A stretch of 64,000 nt of DNA from DATAOG01 sp963753685 (GCA_963753685.1 CAVWDE010000019.1:1-64000), one strand, 5' to 3'. Shown: positions 14,202-25,818, counted from the stretch's first letter. Notes: a model not told the origin generated them from the sequence alone. Numbers and translations are program-made.

Positions 14202-15135
14202 ATGGCAGAAATCACCGCAGCTCTCGTCAAGCAACTGCGCGACCAGACCGGCGCCGGCATGATGGACTGCAAGGCGGCGCTGACCGAGACCGGCGGCGAC
14301 CTCGAGGCCGCGACCGACTGGCTGCGCAAGAAGGGCCTCGCGGCGGCCGCCAAGAAGGCCGGCCGGCTGACCTCCGAGGGCCTGATCGGCGTCCAGGTCG
14401 AGGACCGCCGCGGCGCCATGGTCGAGATCAACTCGGAGACCGACTTCGTCGCCCGCAACGAGACCTTCCAGAACCTGGTGCGCACGGTCGCCGCGCTGGC
14501 GCTGCGCCGCCGGCGGCGACCTCGACGCGCTGCTGCAGCTGCCGGTGCCGGGCAGCGGCCGCAGCGTCGCCGACGAGATCGCCCAGGCGATCGCGGTGAT
14601 CGGCGAGAACATCAACCTGCGCCGGACGCGCGCTGGTCGAGGTCGAGCGAGGGCGTGGTCGGCTCCTACGTGCACGGCGCGCTGGCGCCCGGGCTCGGCA
14701 AGATCGGCGTCCTGGTCGGGCTGCAGTCGGCCGGCGACGCCGAGCAGCTCGCGCGCGCTCGGCAAGCAGCTCGCGATGCACATCGCCGCCGCGCAGGCCG
14801 CAGGCGGTCAGCGTCGACCGGCTCGATCCCGCGCTGGTCGAGCGCGAGCGCGCGATCTACGCCGAGCAGGCGCGCGCCAGCGGCAAGCCCGCCAACATCA
14901 TCGACAAGATCGTCGACGGCCGGATGCGCAAGTTTCACGAGGAGGTCGTGCTGCTCGAGCAGCCGTTCGTGATCGACCCCGACCTCAAGGTCAAGGACGC
15001 GATCGACCGGCTGGCCGAGAAGCTCGGCAGCTCGATCGTGGTCACCGGCTTCGTGCGCTTCGCGCTGGGCGAGGGGCTGGCGCCGAAGACCGTCGAACCT
15101 GGCCGACGAGGTCGCCGCAGCTGGCCGGCGCCTGA
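14202..15135 (+). CDS. tsf: Elongation factor Ts
   Basis: Guanine-nucleotide exchange factor for EF-Tu. MAEITAALVKQLRDQTGAGM with MMDCKAALTETGGDLEAA is the UBA-like N-terminal domain, and VEINSETDFVARNE contains the TDFVAR motif that contacts EF-Tu. The second core subdomain (GKQLAMHIAA, KIVDGRMRKFHEEVVLLEQPF) follows. Indels near 14510, 14630, 14760, 14805 and 15100. About 310 residues, ending QLAGA. It sits 64 bases after rpsB in the standard operon. Confidence 0.93.
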
Positions 15136-15234
15136 GGTCCGGGCGGTGCGCGGCTGCGGCAGCCGGCGCCGCGTCGCGGCCGCTCTTAACGTCGACCTAA
15201 CCGCGCCAGCGTAGCACGAGGCTGATCAGCGCCG

Positions 15235-16002
15235 ATGACCGAGGTGACCGAGCCACTGCCGCGATTTCGCCGGGTGCTCCTGAAGATGTCCGGCGAGGCG
15301 CTGATGGGCGATCGCGGCTTCGGCCACGATCCGCTCGACGCTCGCCCGCCTCGCCGAGGAGGTGCAGAGCGTGCACGCGCGCAGGGCGTCGAGCAGTGCC
15401 TGGTGATCGGCGGCGGCAACATGGTGCGCGGCGAGCAGTACGTCGCCAACGGCATCGAGCGCACGACCGGCGATTACATGGGCATGCTCGCGACCGTGAT
15501 CAACGCGCTCGCGGTGCAGAGCGTGCTCGAGCAGTCCGGGCTGCAGACCCGGGTGCTGTCGGCGATCCCGATGGCGTCGGTCTGCGAGCCCTACATCCGC
15601 CGCCGCGCGATCCGGCACATGGAGAAGGGGCGGGTCGTGATCTGCGCCGCCGGCACCGGCAACCCGTTCTTCACGACCGACACCGCGGCCGCGCTGCGCG
15701 CGGCCGAGCTGGGCTGCGACGTCCTGCTCAAGGGCACCAAGGTCGACGGCGTCTACTCGGCCGATCCGATGCGCGATCCCGAGCGCGGTGCGCTTCGACC
15801 GGCTGACCTACCACGAGGTCCTGGCCAAGGATCTCAAGGTGATGGATGCGTCGGCGATCTCGCTCGCGCGCGAGAGCGCCATCCCGATCATCGTGTTCTC
15901 GCTGCGCACGCCCGGGCGCGCTGCATGCGCGTGTTGCGCGGCGACGGCCCGCATACGATGATCACCGAGGAGGCGCCGAGAACGAAGGAGGGTAGGTCAT
16001 GA
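15235..16002 (+). CDS. pyrH: UMP kinase
   Basis: Phosphorylates UMP to UDP for pyrimidine nucleotide synthesis; a hexamer regulated by GTP and UTP in related bacteria. RVLLKMSGEALMG holds the phosphate-binding lysine and Gly loop. LVIGGGNMVRG, GDYMGMLATVINAL and DVLLKGTKVDGVYSADP are the nucleotide-binding blocks. Indels near 15340 and 15385 almost cancel, and two more near 15790 and 15920 do the same, so one long frame survives with wrong stretches. It ends 16002, sharing 4 bases with frr. Confidence 0.93.
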   Translation: MTEVTEPLPRFRRVLLKMSGEALMGDRGFGHDPLDARPPRRGGAERARAQGVEQCLVIGGGNMVRGEQYVANGIERTTGDYMGMLATVINALAVQSVLEQSGLQTRVLSAIPMASVCEPYIRRRAIRHMEKGRVVICAAGTGNPFFTTDTAAALRAAELGCDVLLKGTKVDGVYSADPMRDPERGALRPADLPRGPGQGSQGDGCVGDLARARERHPDHRVLAAHARARCMRVLRGDGPHTMITEEAPRTKEGRS

Positions 16003-16559
16003 GCGGCTTCGACATGGCTGATCTCAAGAAGCGCATGAACGGCGCCGTCGAGGTGCTGCGCAAGGAGTTCGCGGGCCTGCGCACCGGGCGCGCTTCGGCG
16101 AGCCTGCTCGAGCCGATCACGGTCGCAGGCCTACGGCAGCGAGATGCCGCTCAACCAGGTCGGCACGATCGGCGTGCCGGAGCCGCGCATGCTGTCGGTC
16201 CAGGTCTGGGACAAGGGTCTGGTCAAGGCGGTCGAGAAGGCGATCCGGACCTCCGATCTCGGCCTCAACCCGGCGGTCGACGGGCACCCTGATCCGGGTG
16301 CCGATCCCCGAGCTCAGCGAGGAGCGGCGCGCCGAGCTCGCCAAGGTCGCGGCGCGCTACGCCGAGGCCGCGCGGGTCGCGGTGCGCAACGTCCGGCGCG
16401 ACGGCATGGAGCAGCTCAAGCGGCAGGAGAAGGACGGCGAGATCTCGCAGGACGAGCACCACAAGGCTGGCCCACCAGGTGCAGGAGCTGACCGACAGTG
16501 AGATCAAGCAGATCAACGACATGCTGGCGGCGAAGGAAGCCGAGATCATGACGATCTGA
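15999..16559 (+). CDS. frr: Ribosome-recycling factor
   Basis: Splits post-termination ribosomes together with EF-G. Three-helix-bundle sequence: MADLKKRMNGAVEVLRKEFAGLRTGRASASLLEPI, then PLNQVGTIGVPEPRMLSVQVWD, PIPELSEERRAELAKVA and the C-terminal ELTDSEIKQINDML. 186 residues, the family norm. Breaks near 16130, 16290 and 16465. The ATG lies within the pyrH stop region (GGTCATGAG), so the two are coupled. Confidence 0.94.
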
Positions 16560-16566
16560 GCCGGCG

Positions 16567-17337
16567 ATGCCCTCGCGAACCTCGATCGAACCGGTGGCGC
16601 GCGACGCCGTCGCCCGAGACCGCCGCGGCGGACGGCGGCCTCGAGCATGTCGCGATCATCATGGACGGCAACCGGCGCTGGGCGCGCGCGCGCGGCATGC
16701 CGCCGGTGTTCGGCCATCAGCGCGGCGCCGAGGCGGTCCGGCGGACCGTCGAGGGCTGCCGGGAGCGCAACATCCGCTATCTGACCCTGTTCGCGTTCTC
16801 CTCGGAGAACTGGCGGCGGCCGGCGAGCGAGGTCAACGAGCTGATGAACCTGCTGCGCTTCTATCTGCGCCGCGAGATCAACGAGCTGGCCCGCAGCGGC
16901 GTGCGCCTGCGCTTCCTCGGCGAGCGCGAGCTGATGGCCGGCGACATCGCCGAGATGATGGCCGAGGCCGAGCGGCGCACCCAGCGCAACGCCGCGCTGA
17001 CGCTGACCATCGCGCTCAACTACGGCAGCCGGCGCGAGATCGCCCGGGCCGCGCGCCAGCTCGCCGAGCGCGCGGTCGCCGGCGACGCTCGAGTGCGCGG
17101 CGATCGACGAGGACCTGTTCGGCCAGCACGCTCAACACGCTCGGCCTGCCCGATCCCGATCTCCTGATCCGGACCAGCGGCGAGCAGCGCCTGTCCAACT
17201 TCATGCTCTGGCAGATGGCCTACACCGAGCTGGTGTTCCTGCCGGTCCACTGGCCCGAGTTCGACCAGCGCCACCTGGGCGAGGCGATCGCCGAGTTCCG
17301 GCGGCGCGAGCGCCGCTACGGGGCGTCGAGTGGCTGA
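16567..17337 (+). CDS. uppS: Undecaprenyl diphosphate synthase
   Basis: Cis-prenyltransferase making the C55 lipid carrier for peptidoglycan. HVAIIMDGNRRWARARG is the catalytic Asp/pyrophosphate motif, FSSENWRRP the second signature, and DLLIRTSGEQRLSNFMLWQ with TELVFLPVHWPEF the C-terminal signature. About 255 residues. Indels near 16615, 17085 and 17125. Starts 7 bases after frr. Overlaps the GTG start of cdsA by 8 bases. Confidence 0.93.
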   Translation: MPSRTSIEPVARDAVARDRRGGRRPRACRDHHGRQPALGARARHAAGVRPSARRRGGPADRRGLPGAQHPLSDPVRVLLGELAAAGERGQRADEPAALLSAPRDQRAGPQRRAPALPRRARADGRRHRRDDGRGRAAHPAQRRADADHRAQLRQPARDRPGRAPARRARGRRRRSSARRSTRTCSASTLNTLGLPDPDLLIRTSGEQRLSNFMLWQMAYTELVFLPVHWPEFDQRHLGEAIAEFRRRERRYGASSG

Positions 17338-18167
17338 GCGCGACCCGGCGCTCCGGCTGCGCGTGCTCTCGGCCCTGGCGCTGCTGCCGATCGCGCTCGC
17401 CGGTGGTCGTGCTCGGCGGCTGGAGCTTTGCCGGCTGCGTCGCGCTGATGGTCGCCCTGATGGCGCTGGGAATGGGCCGCGGCTGTGCGGCCGCCGCTTC
17501 GGCCGGCGGAGCGGCCGGGTCGCGGGCGGCGGCGGTGCTCGTGGTCGGCGTCGGCGCGGTCCTGCTGATCGCCGCGGGCCGCGCCGGAGGCGGCGCTGCT
17601 CTGCCTGCTGGGCGGCGCGCTGCTCGCCGGCGCTGGTCGCCTGGGCGGCCGGCGGCCCGCCCGGCTGGACCGGCGCTCGGCGTCGTCTATGTCGGCCTGC
17701 CGGCGCTGGCGCTGATCTGGCTGCGCGCGGTGCCCGATCTCGGGCTGCGGCCTGCTGCTCTGGCTGCTGGTCGTGGTCTGGACCACCGACACCGCCGCCT
17801 ACTTCGCCGGGCGCGCGCTCGGCGGGCCGCGCCTCGCGCCGGCGATCAGCCCGAGCAAGACCTGGTCCGGGCCTCTGCGGCGGCGTGCTCGGCGGCGGCG
17901 CTGGCGGGCGTCGCTCGCCGCCTGGCTGCTCGGCTCCGGGCGCCTGCTGCAGGCGGCCGGCCTCGGCGCGCTGCTGGCGGTCGTCTCGCAGCTCGGCGAC
18001 CTGGTCGAATCGGCGTTCAAGCGCGCGCGCCGGGGTCAAGGACAGCGGCACGCCTGATTCCCGGCCACGGCGGCGTCCTCGACCGGGTCGACGGCCTGCT
18101 GTTCGCGGCGCCGGCGCTGGCGCTGCTCGGCCTGATCGCCGGCCCCGAGGGCCTGCCATGGCGGTAG
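17330..18167 (+). CDS. cdsA: Phosphatidate cytidylyltransferase
   Basis: Membrane enzyme making CDP-diacylglycerol for phospholipid synthesis. GTG 17330 gives ERDPALRLRVLSALALLPIAL. Diagnostic late blocks are TTDTAAYFAGRALGGPRLAP, ISPSKTWSG and RGVKDSGTLIPGHGGVLDRVDGL split over frames; the last holds the family signature S-x-x-K-R-x(4)-K-D-x(4)-P-G-H-G-G-x(2)-D-R-x-D. Very Gly/Ala-rich with about eight membrane segments. Indels near 17400, 17590, 17680, 17750, 17880 and 18030. About 278 residues. Confidence 0.9.
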
Positions 18168-19378
18168 CCCTCGCGAGCCGAGCCGCCGCGCAGCGTCACC
18201 ATCCTCGGCGCCACCGGGTCGGTCGGCCGCAGCACGCTCGATCTGATCGGCCGCGCGCCCGAGCGCTACCGGGTCGAGGCGCTGACCGCGCAGCGCAACG
18301 TCGACGCGCTGGCCGCGCTGCGCGGTCGGCCATCGGCGCGCGGCTCGCCGTGATCGGCGATCCGGCCGGCTACCGCGCGGCTGCGCGACGCGCTCGCCGG
18401 CAGCGGCATCGAGGTCGCGGCCGGCCCGGACGGCGCTGATCGAGGCGGCCGCGCGCCCGGCCGACTGGGTGATGGCGGCGATCGTCGGCGCCGCCGGCCT
18501 CGGCCCGACGCTCGCCGCGGTGCGCGCGCGGCGCCATGGTGGCGCTCGCCACCAAGGAGTGCCTGGTCTGCGCCGGCGCGCTGCTGATGGCCGAGGTCGC
18601 GGCGCAGCGGCGCGGTCCTGCTGCCGGTCGATTCCGAGCACAACGCGATCTTCCAGGCGCTGCGCGGCGAGCCCACCGAGCGCCGTCGAGCGCCTGATCC
18701 TGACCGCCTCGGGCGGGCCGTTCCGCAGCCGGACGCTGCGCCGAGATGGCGGGCGTCACGCCGAGCCAGGCGGTCGCCCATCCCAACTGGTGCATGGGCG
18801 CCAAGATCTCGGTCGATTCGCGCCACCATGATGAACAAGGGCCTCGAGCTGATCGAGGCCCATCACCTGTTCGGCCTGGCGCAGGAGCAGATCGAGATCC
18901 TGGTCCATCCGGAATCGATCGTGCACAGCCTGGTCGCGTTCCGCGACGGCTCGGTGCTGGCCCAGCTCGGCCAGCCGGACATGCGCATCCCGATCGCCTA
19001 CACGCTGGGCTGGCCGGAGCGGATCAGCGCGCCGACCCCGCGGCTCGACCTCGGCCGCGATCGGCCGGCTGACCTTCGAAGCGCCGGACCACGAGCGCTT
19101 CCCGGCGCTGGCCTCGCCGCGCGAGGCGCTGCGCGCAGGCGGCACCGCGCCGACCGTGCTCAATGCCGCCAACGAGATCGCGGTCGCCGCGTTTCTCGCC
19201 GGCCGGATCGGCTTTCTCGACATCGTCGGCGCGTGGTCGAGGCGGTGCTCGAGGCCTGCGCCGGCCGCGGCCGCGGCGAGCCTGGACGAAGTTCTGGCGG
19301 TCGACGCGCGAGGCGCGCCGCCGGGCCGAGGCGCTGGTGGCCGGCTGGCCGCGCGGCGTCGGTCGGCAACGGCTGTGA
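18158..19378 (+). CDS. dxr: 1-deoxy-D-xylulose 5-phosphate reductoisomerase
   Basis: Second step of the MEP isoprenoid pathway, NADPH- and metal-dependent. VTILGATGSVGRSTLDLI is the Rossmann motif. ALATKECLVCAGALLM, LPVDSEHNAIFQAL, TASGGPFR, HPNWCMGAKISVDSATMMNKGLELIEAH and VLNAANEIAVAAFL cover catalytic and metal-binding residues. Indels near 18185, 18325, 18380, 18430, 18535, 18610, 18680, 18745, 18825, 19065, 19230 and 19285. About 400 residues. ATG 18158 overlaps the end of cdsA. Confidence 0.93.
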
Positions 19379-19387
19379 GGAGCGCAC

Positions 19388-20519
19388 ATGGCATCTGCTG
19401 ACGGATCATCGGCACCTATCTGGTCCCGTTCCTGGTCATCCTGTCGGTCGTGGTGTTCGTCCACGAGCTCGGCCACTACCTGGTCGCGCGGCGCAACGGC
19501 GTGCGGGTCGACGTGTTCTCGATCGGCTTCGGTCCGGAGCTGTTCGGCTTCAACGACCGCGCCGGCACGCGCTGGAAGTTCAGCGCGCTGCCGCTCGGCG
19601 GCTACGTGAAGATGCACGGCGACGCCGATCCGACCAGCTCGACCATCGATCTCAGCGCGCGCCCGGATCCGGACAGCTTCCCGGCCAAGACGCGTCTGGC
19701 AGCGGATGGCGATCGTCGTCGCCGGGCCGCTCGCCAACTTCGCCTTCGCGATCGTCGTCGCTCGGCCTCCTGTTCGCGACCGTCGGCCGGCCGGTGACGC
19801 CGGCCGAGGTCGGCGAGGTCCAGCCCGGCAGCGCCGCCGAGGCCGCCGGACTGCATGCCCGGCGACCGGATCGTCGCGGTCGACGGCGACGCCGATCGCG
19901 AGCTTCGAGGAGCTCCAGGTCGTCGTCCGCGACAGCCCGGGCGTGCCGCTCGACCTTCACGATCGAGCGCGCCGGCCAGACGCCTCGATCTGCACGGTCA
20001 CGCCGCGCAGACCGAGATCACCGACCGCTTCGGCCAGGTGCACCGGATCGGGCTGATCGGGGTCAGCCGCTCCGGCGTCGAGTTCCAGCGCTCCAACCCG
20101 CTGCTCGCGCTGGTCGAAGGCGGCGGCGAGACCTTGCGGCTGATCGGCGGCACGCTCTCATGCGCTCGGCGAGATGATCATCGGCAGCCGGACCACCGAG
20201 GAGCTGGGCGGGCCGCTGCGCATCGCGCAGATGTCCGGCGAGATCGCCAAGGACGGCGTGGTGCCGCTGATCTGGTTCACGGCCGTGTTGTCGATCAACC
20301 TCGGCCTGATTAACCTGTTTCCGATCCCGATGCTCGATGGCGGCCATCTGGTGCTGTATGCGATCGAGGCGCGTGCGCGGCCGGCCGCTCAACGAGCGCA
20401 GCCAGGAGGTGGCCTTCCGCTTCGGCCTGGTGCTGGTCCTGACGCTGATGGTGTTCGCGACCTGGAACGACCTGGTTCAGCTGAACGTGATCGAATTCTT
20501 CAAGGGCCTGGTCTCCTAG
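19388..20519 (+). CDS. rseP: RIP metalloprotease RseP
   Basis: Intramembrane site-2 protease that cleaves anti-sigma factors and signal-peptide remnants. The zinc motif is VFVHELGHYLVARR in the first membrane helix, and the second motif is NLFPIPMLDGGHL near the C terminus. One PDZ domain lies between (GSAAEAAGLMPGDRIVAVDG). About 377 residues. Indels near 19405, 19700, 19760, 19850, 19895, 19955, 20165 and 20375. It starts 9 bases after dxr. Confidence 0.92.
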
Positions 20520-20531
20520 GGAGACAGGGCC

Positions 20532-22891
20532 ATGCCGCCAACGAAGCCGACGGGAGGAACGATGGCGCCGCGTCTGGCCGCGTGTGCTGGCGGTTGCCTG
20601 GCTGGTGTTCGGCGGGCTCGGCGGTGGCCTGAACCCGGCCCGGGCGCAGCAACCGGCCGGCATCAGCGCGCCGGACGGCAGCGCCGAAGGCGTCATCGAG
20701 GAGATCCGGGTCGAGGGCAACCAGCGCATCGAGGCGGCGACCATCCGCAGCTACATGGTGGTCGCGATCGGCGACCCGTTCGATCCGGCCAAGCTCGATC
20801 AGTCGCTCAAGAACCTGTATCGCCACCGGCCTGTTCGACGACGTCACCCTGCGCCGCGAGGGCGACACGCTGGTCGTCACCGTGGTCGAGAACCCGATCA
20901 TCAACCGGATCGCGTTCGAGGGCAACCAGCGCCTCGACGACGAGACGCTTGAGCAACGAGGTCCAGCTGCGGCCGCGCGTGGTCTACACGCGCTCGCGGG
21001 TGCAGAACGCGGTCAGCCGCATCCTCGAGCTCTATCGCCGCAACGGCCGCTTCGCCGCCACCGTCGAGCCCAAGGTCATCGAGCTGCCGCAGAACCGCGT
21101 CGATCTCGTGTTCGAGATCAACGAGGGCGCCGCTCACCGAGGTCTCGCGGATCGTCTTCATCGGCAACAAGGCGTTCAGCGACAGCGACGCTGCGCGGCG
21201 TCATCCAGACCAAGGAGGCGGCCTGGTACCGCTTCCTGAGCAGCGACGACACCTACGATCCCGACCGGCTGGCGTTCGACCAGGAGCTGCTGCGGCGCTT
21301 CTACCTGGCGCGCGGCTACGCCGACTTCAACGTGCGCTCGGCGATCGCCGAGCTGACCCCGGACGGCACGCAACTTCGTGATCACCTTCACGGTCGAGGA
21401 GGGCGAGCGCTACAAGTTCGGCACGATCGACCTCGAATCGCGCCTGCGCGATCTCGAGCCCGAGCAGCTGCGCAGCCTGCTCAAGACCGAGACCGGCGAT
21501 ACCTACAACGCCGACCAGGTCGAGAGCTCGATCATCGCGCTGACCGACGAGATCGGCAAGCTCGGCTACGCCTTCGTCGAGGTCGAGCCGGTGCCGCACA
21601 AGCACGAGGCCGAGCACGTCGATCGACATCAACTACGTGATCAACGAGGGCCCGCGGGTCTACATCGAGCGGATCGACATCACCGGCAATGTGCGCACGC
21701 TCGACAAGGTGATCCGGCGCGAGTTCCGGGTCGACGAAGGCGACGCCTTCAACACCGCGCTGCTGCGCCGCTCGCGCCAGCGCATCCAGAACCTCGGCTT
21801 CTTCGAGAAGGTCGACATGAAGACCCAGCCGGGCTCGAGCCCCGACAAGACCAAGATCGAGGTCGAGGTCAGCGAGCGTCGACCGGCGAGCTGTCGTTCG
21901 GCGCCGGCTATCTCGACCTCGGACGGGCCGCTCGGCGACATCCGCCTGAGCGAGCGCAACCTGCTCGGGCGCGGCCAGTCGGTCCGCGCCGACTTCACGA
22001 TCTCGGCGCGCACCCAGCAGATCGATTTCAGCTTCACCGAGCCCTATTTCCTCGACCGCGACCTTGCCGCCGGCTTCGACCTGTTCGCCGCACGACCAAT
22101 TTTCAGAGCGAGGGCTCGTTCGATCAGAAGTCCACCGGCGGCACGCTGCGCGCCTCCTATCCGCTGACCGAGCACTGGCGGCACGGCGTGCACTTCACGC
22201 TCCGCCAGGACGAGATCAGCAACGTCGACAACAGCGCCTCGCGCTTCATCAAGGACGAGGAGGGCACCAGCCTGACCGCCCTGATCGGCCAGGACCTGAC
22301 CTACGACGTCCGCGACACGCGCTTCCTGCCCTCGGACGGCTACATCGATCCGGCTCGACCAGGACGTCGCCGGCCTCGGCGGCGACACCCAGCTATCGTC
22401 CGCCACGAGCTGAACGCCTCCTACTACTACCCGTTCACGCCCGACTGGGTGCTCAACCTGGCTGGCCGCGGCGGCTACATCTTCGGCTATGGCGGCGAGG
22501 ACGTGCACCTGTTCGACCGCTTCTTCCTCGGCGGGCAGACGCTGCGCGGCTTCAAGTTCGCCGGCGTCGGGCCGCGCGACACCTCGACCGGCGATGCGCT
22601 GGGCGGCAATCTGCTCTATACCGCGACGGCGGAGCAGCGCTTTCCCGCTGGGTCTGCCGGAGGAGCTGCGGATCTTCGGCCGGGTGTTCGTCGAGGCCGG
22701 CACGCTGACCGACGTCGACGTCCACGGCCCGAGCGTCGAGGACAGCGGCGAGCATCCGGGCCTCGGCCGGCGGCGGCCTGTCCTGGCTGTCGCCGCTCGG
22801 CCCGATCGCGATCGATTTGTCGCAGGCCTTCCTCAAGGACAGCGAGGACGAGACCGAGCTCTTCCGGATCAGCTTCGGCACGCGCTTCTGA
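20532..22891 (+). CDS. bamA: Outer membrane protein assembly factor BamA
   Basis: Essential outer-membrane beta-barrel insertase. After a signal peptide (frameshifted around 20580) come five POTRA repeats, starting IEEIRVEGNQRIEAATIRSYM, then NRIAFEGNQRLDDE, IVFIGNKAFSDS, YKFGTIDLESRLRDL and RVYIERIDITGNVRTLDKVI. The 16-strand barrel includes FFLGGQTLRGFKFAGVGPRD, which holds the conserved GG and RGF motifs. It ends ISFGTRF with the terminal Phe expected of a Bam substrate. About 786 residues. More than ten indels. Confidence 0.94.
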
Positions 22892-22909
22892 GCAGAGGAC
22901 GAGCAAGCC

Positions 22910-23494
22910 GTGTGGCCCGATCGACGATCGCTTCGCGGAGCTCCTGATCGGCGCGCTGCTGGCGGCCGTCCTGGCTGCGCCCTGGCCGATCGGCATGGCC
23001 GCGCGCGCAGAAGCTGCCGGCCGCCGTCGCCGCGGTGATCGACTATCAGCGGATCCTGCGCGATGCCGCCGCGGCGCGCAGCATCCGCGACCAGATCGAG
23101 GCCCGGCGCAAGGCCTATCAGGAGGAGATCAGCAAGCAGGAGCAGCGGCTGCACGAAGCCGACAAGGCCGTTCGCCAAGCAGCGCTCGCTGCTGACGCCC
23201 GAGGCCTTCGCCGAGAAGCGGCGCAAGTTCGAGCAGCGAGGTCGCCGAGGTCCAGAAGCTGGTGCAGGAGCGCCGGCGCGCGCTGGACAGCGTCTCCGCG
23301 GCGGCGCTTGAACGAGGTCAAGAAGGCGCTGATCGAGGTGGTCACCGAGCATCGCCGACGAGCGCGGCTTCAATCTGGTCCTGCCGAGCTCGGACGTGCT
23401 GTTCTTCGCGCGCAAGATCGACCTTACCGACGAGGTGCTGGCCAAGCTCGACGCCCGCTTGCCCGACGTGCGGGTGCCGCAGGCCGCCGACTAG
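22910..23494 (+). CDS. skp: OmpH/Skp family periplasmic chaperone
   Basis: Holdase for unfolded outer-membrane proteins. A hydrophobic leader (LLIGALLAAVLAAPWPIGMA) resembles a signal peptide. The mature part starts LPAAVAAVIDYQRILRDAAAARSI and continues as a charged coiled coil (RDQIEARRKAYQEEISKQEQ and RRKFEQEVAEVQKLVQERRR). It ends in the core strand NLVLPSSDVLFFARKIDLTDEV. The GTG 22910 start is a guess because the leader is frameshifted. Between bamA and lpxD, its standard place. Confidence 0.85.
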
Positions 23495-23498
23495 GGCG

Positions 23499-24551
23499 AT
23501 GGCCGACGCGCGCTTCTTCCGGGCGGCCGGGCCGTTCACGCTCGGCGCGCTGGCGAGCCTGGCCGAGGCCCGCCTGATCGGCGGCGACCCCGACGCCCCG
23601 ATCACCGACGTCGGCGCCGCTCGATCGCGCGGCGCCCGATCAGATCACCTTCCTCGACAACCCCGCTACCTCGACCAGGCCCGGGCCACCCGCGCGGCCG
23701 CCTGCCTGATCCGGCCGGAGCACGCCGGCCGCTGCCGGCGCGGGTGGCGCGGCTGCTGACCGCCGAGCCCTACCATGCCTATGCCCGGGTCGCGGCCGCC
23801 TTGCATCCGGACGCCGCGGCGCCCGGACCCGGCGCATCCGCCGGCCGCGGGCATCGCGGCGCGGCGCGCTGATCGACCCCGCGGCGCGGCTCGATCCGGG
23901 CTGCCGGGTCGCGGCCGGCGCGGTGATCGAGGCCGGGGCCGAGCTCGGGCCGCGCTGCCGGATCGGCGCCAATGCGGTGATCGGCGCCGGCGTCCGGCTC
24001 GGCGCGGACTGCGTGATCGGCGCCGGCGCGACCCTCAGCCATTGCCTGGTCGGCGAGCGGGTGGTGATCCACGCGGGCGTGCGGATCGGGCAGGACGGCT
24101 TCGGCTTCGCGCTCGGCGCAGCGCGGCCATCTCAAGGTGCCGCAGCTCGGCCGGGTGCTGATCGGCGACGACGTCGAGATCGGCGCCAACAGCACGATCG
24201 ATCGCGGCAGCGGCCCCGACACGGTGATCGGCCGCGGCTGCAAGATCGACAACCTGGTGATGATCGCCCATAACGTCAGGCTCGGCGACGGTTGCGTCGT
24301 GGTCGCCCAGAGCGGCATCTCGGGCAGCACGACGATCGGCGCCGGCAGTATCCTTGCGGCTCAGGTCGGTGATCACCGGCCACCTCACCATCGGCCCGCG
24401 GGTGCAGCTGGCGGCCCGCAGTGCGGTGATCCGCGATCTGCCCGGAGGCGACACCTATGGCGGCGCGCCGGCCATCCCGATCCGCCAGTGGCGGCGGCAG
24501 ATGGCGGCGATCAGCCGCCTGGGCAGACGAAAGGTGGCGAAGGATGAATGA
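23499..24551 (+). CDS. lpxD: UDP-3-O-(3-hydroxyacyl)glucosamine N-acyltransferase
   Basis: Third step of lipid A synthesis; adds the amide-linked acyl chain using acyl-ACP. The N-terminal uridine-binding domain opens RFFRAAGPFTLGALASLAEA. A left-handed beta-helix of hexapeptide repeats follows (IGANAVIGAGVRLGADCVIGAGA). The catalytic His block is MIAHNVRLGDG. It ends with the helical tail QWRRQMAAISRLGRRK. Indels near 23620, 23660, 23735, 23870, 24120 and 24365. Overlaps fabZ by 8 bases. Confidence 0.93.
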
Positions 24552-25015
24552 CGAGATCCAGGCCGGGGCCCGCTTGGACGATCTGGACATCGACGCGATC
24601 CAGCGGATGATTCCGCACCGCTATCCGTTCTTGATGATTGATCGGGTGGTCGAGATCGAGGCCGAGACCAGCGCGGTGGGGATCAAGAACGTCACGGTCA
24701 ACGAGCCGTATTTCGAGGGCCATTTTCCCGGCCGGCCGATCATGCCGGGGGTGCTGATCATCGAGGCCATGGCGCAGACCGCGGCCGCGCTGGTGGTCGC
24801 CAGCATCGGGCCGGCGGCGGCGGGCAAGCCCGTCTATTTCATGACCATCGATCAGGCGCGCTTCCGGCGCCCGGTGGTGCCGGGCGATCAGCTGCGCATC
24901 AAGGTGGTCAAGCAGCAGAAGAAGTTCGGCGTGTGGAAGTTCGTCGGCCAGGCCACGGTCGCAGGACCAGCTGGCGGCCGAAGCGATCATCAGCGCCAAG
25001 ATCATGGACCTTTGA
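24544..25015 (+). CDS. fabZ: 3-hydroxyacyl-ACP dehydratase FabZ
   Basis: Dehydrates 3-hydroxyacyl-ACP in fatty acid elongation and competes with LpxA/LpxD for the same substrate. IQRMIPHRYPFLMIDRV has the active-site His, and FEGHFPGRPIMPGVLIIEAMAQ the active-site Glu. About 156 residues. Only one indel, near 24962, in the last strand (ATV-A-DQLAAEAIISAKIMDL). The stop TGA 25013-25015 shares a base with the lpxA start. Confidence 0.95.
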
Positions 25016-25816
25016 TGGTCGAGATTCATCCGACCGCGATCGTCGATCCGCGCGCCGAGCTGTCCGAGGACGTCTTCATCGGGCCCTATTGCGTGATCGG
25101 GGCGGGCGTCCGGCTGGGCGCCGGGGTCCGGCTGGACTCCCATGTCGTGATCACCGGCCGGACCACGCTCGGCGGCGGGCTGCCGCGTGTTTCCCTTCGC
25201 CTGCCTCGGCCATCGGCCCCAGGATCTGAAGTATCGGGGCGAGGACACCGAGCTGGTGATCGGCCGCAACAACCAGATCCGCGAGCACGTCACCATGCAT
25301 CCCGGCACCGCCGGCGGCGGCGGCATCACCCGGGTCGGCGACGACGGCCTGTACATGGCGGCGATCCACGTCGCCCACGACTGCCAGGTCGGCGACGGCG
25401 TGATCATGGCCAACAACGCGACCTTGGGCGGTCACGTCGAGGTCCAGGACCATGCCTATCTGGGCGGCCTGTGCGCGGTCCATCAGTTCGTCCGCGTCGG
25501 CCGCCAGGCGATGGTCGGCGGCCTCGCGGGCGTCGAGCAGGACGTCATTCCCTATGGCATGGTGCTCGGCAACCGGGCCTATCTGAACGGCCTCAACATC
25601 GTCGGCATGAAGCGGCGCGGGGTGTCGCGCGAGGAGATCCAGGACCTGCGCACGGCCTACCGGCTGCTGTTCGCGCCGGAGGGCGCGTTCGCCGAGCGCC
25701 TGGCCGAGGTCGCCGGCCAGTTCGCGGATCATGCGCGGGTGATGGAGATCGTCGACTTCATCCGCAGCGCCGACAACCGGGCGATCTGCATGCCGCGCCA
25801 GAACCGGATCGGCTGA
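25015..25816 (+). CDS. lpxA: Acyl-ACP--UDP-N-acetylglucosamine O-acyltransferase
   Basis: First step of lipid A synthesis. MVEIHPTAIVDPRAELSEDV begins a left-handed beta-helix of hexapeptide repeats. The catalytic His lies in AAIHVAHDCQVGD. NRAYLNGLNIVGMKRRG is the substrate-positioning block, and the C-terminal helices end MPRQNRIG. One indel near 25183 (GGG-CRVFPFACLG). About 267 residues, normal. No further break downstream. Confidence 0.95.
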
Positions 25817-25818
25817 CC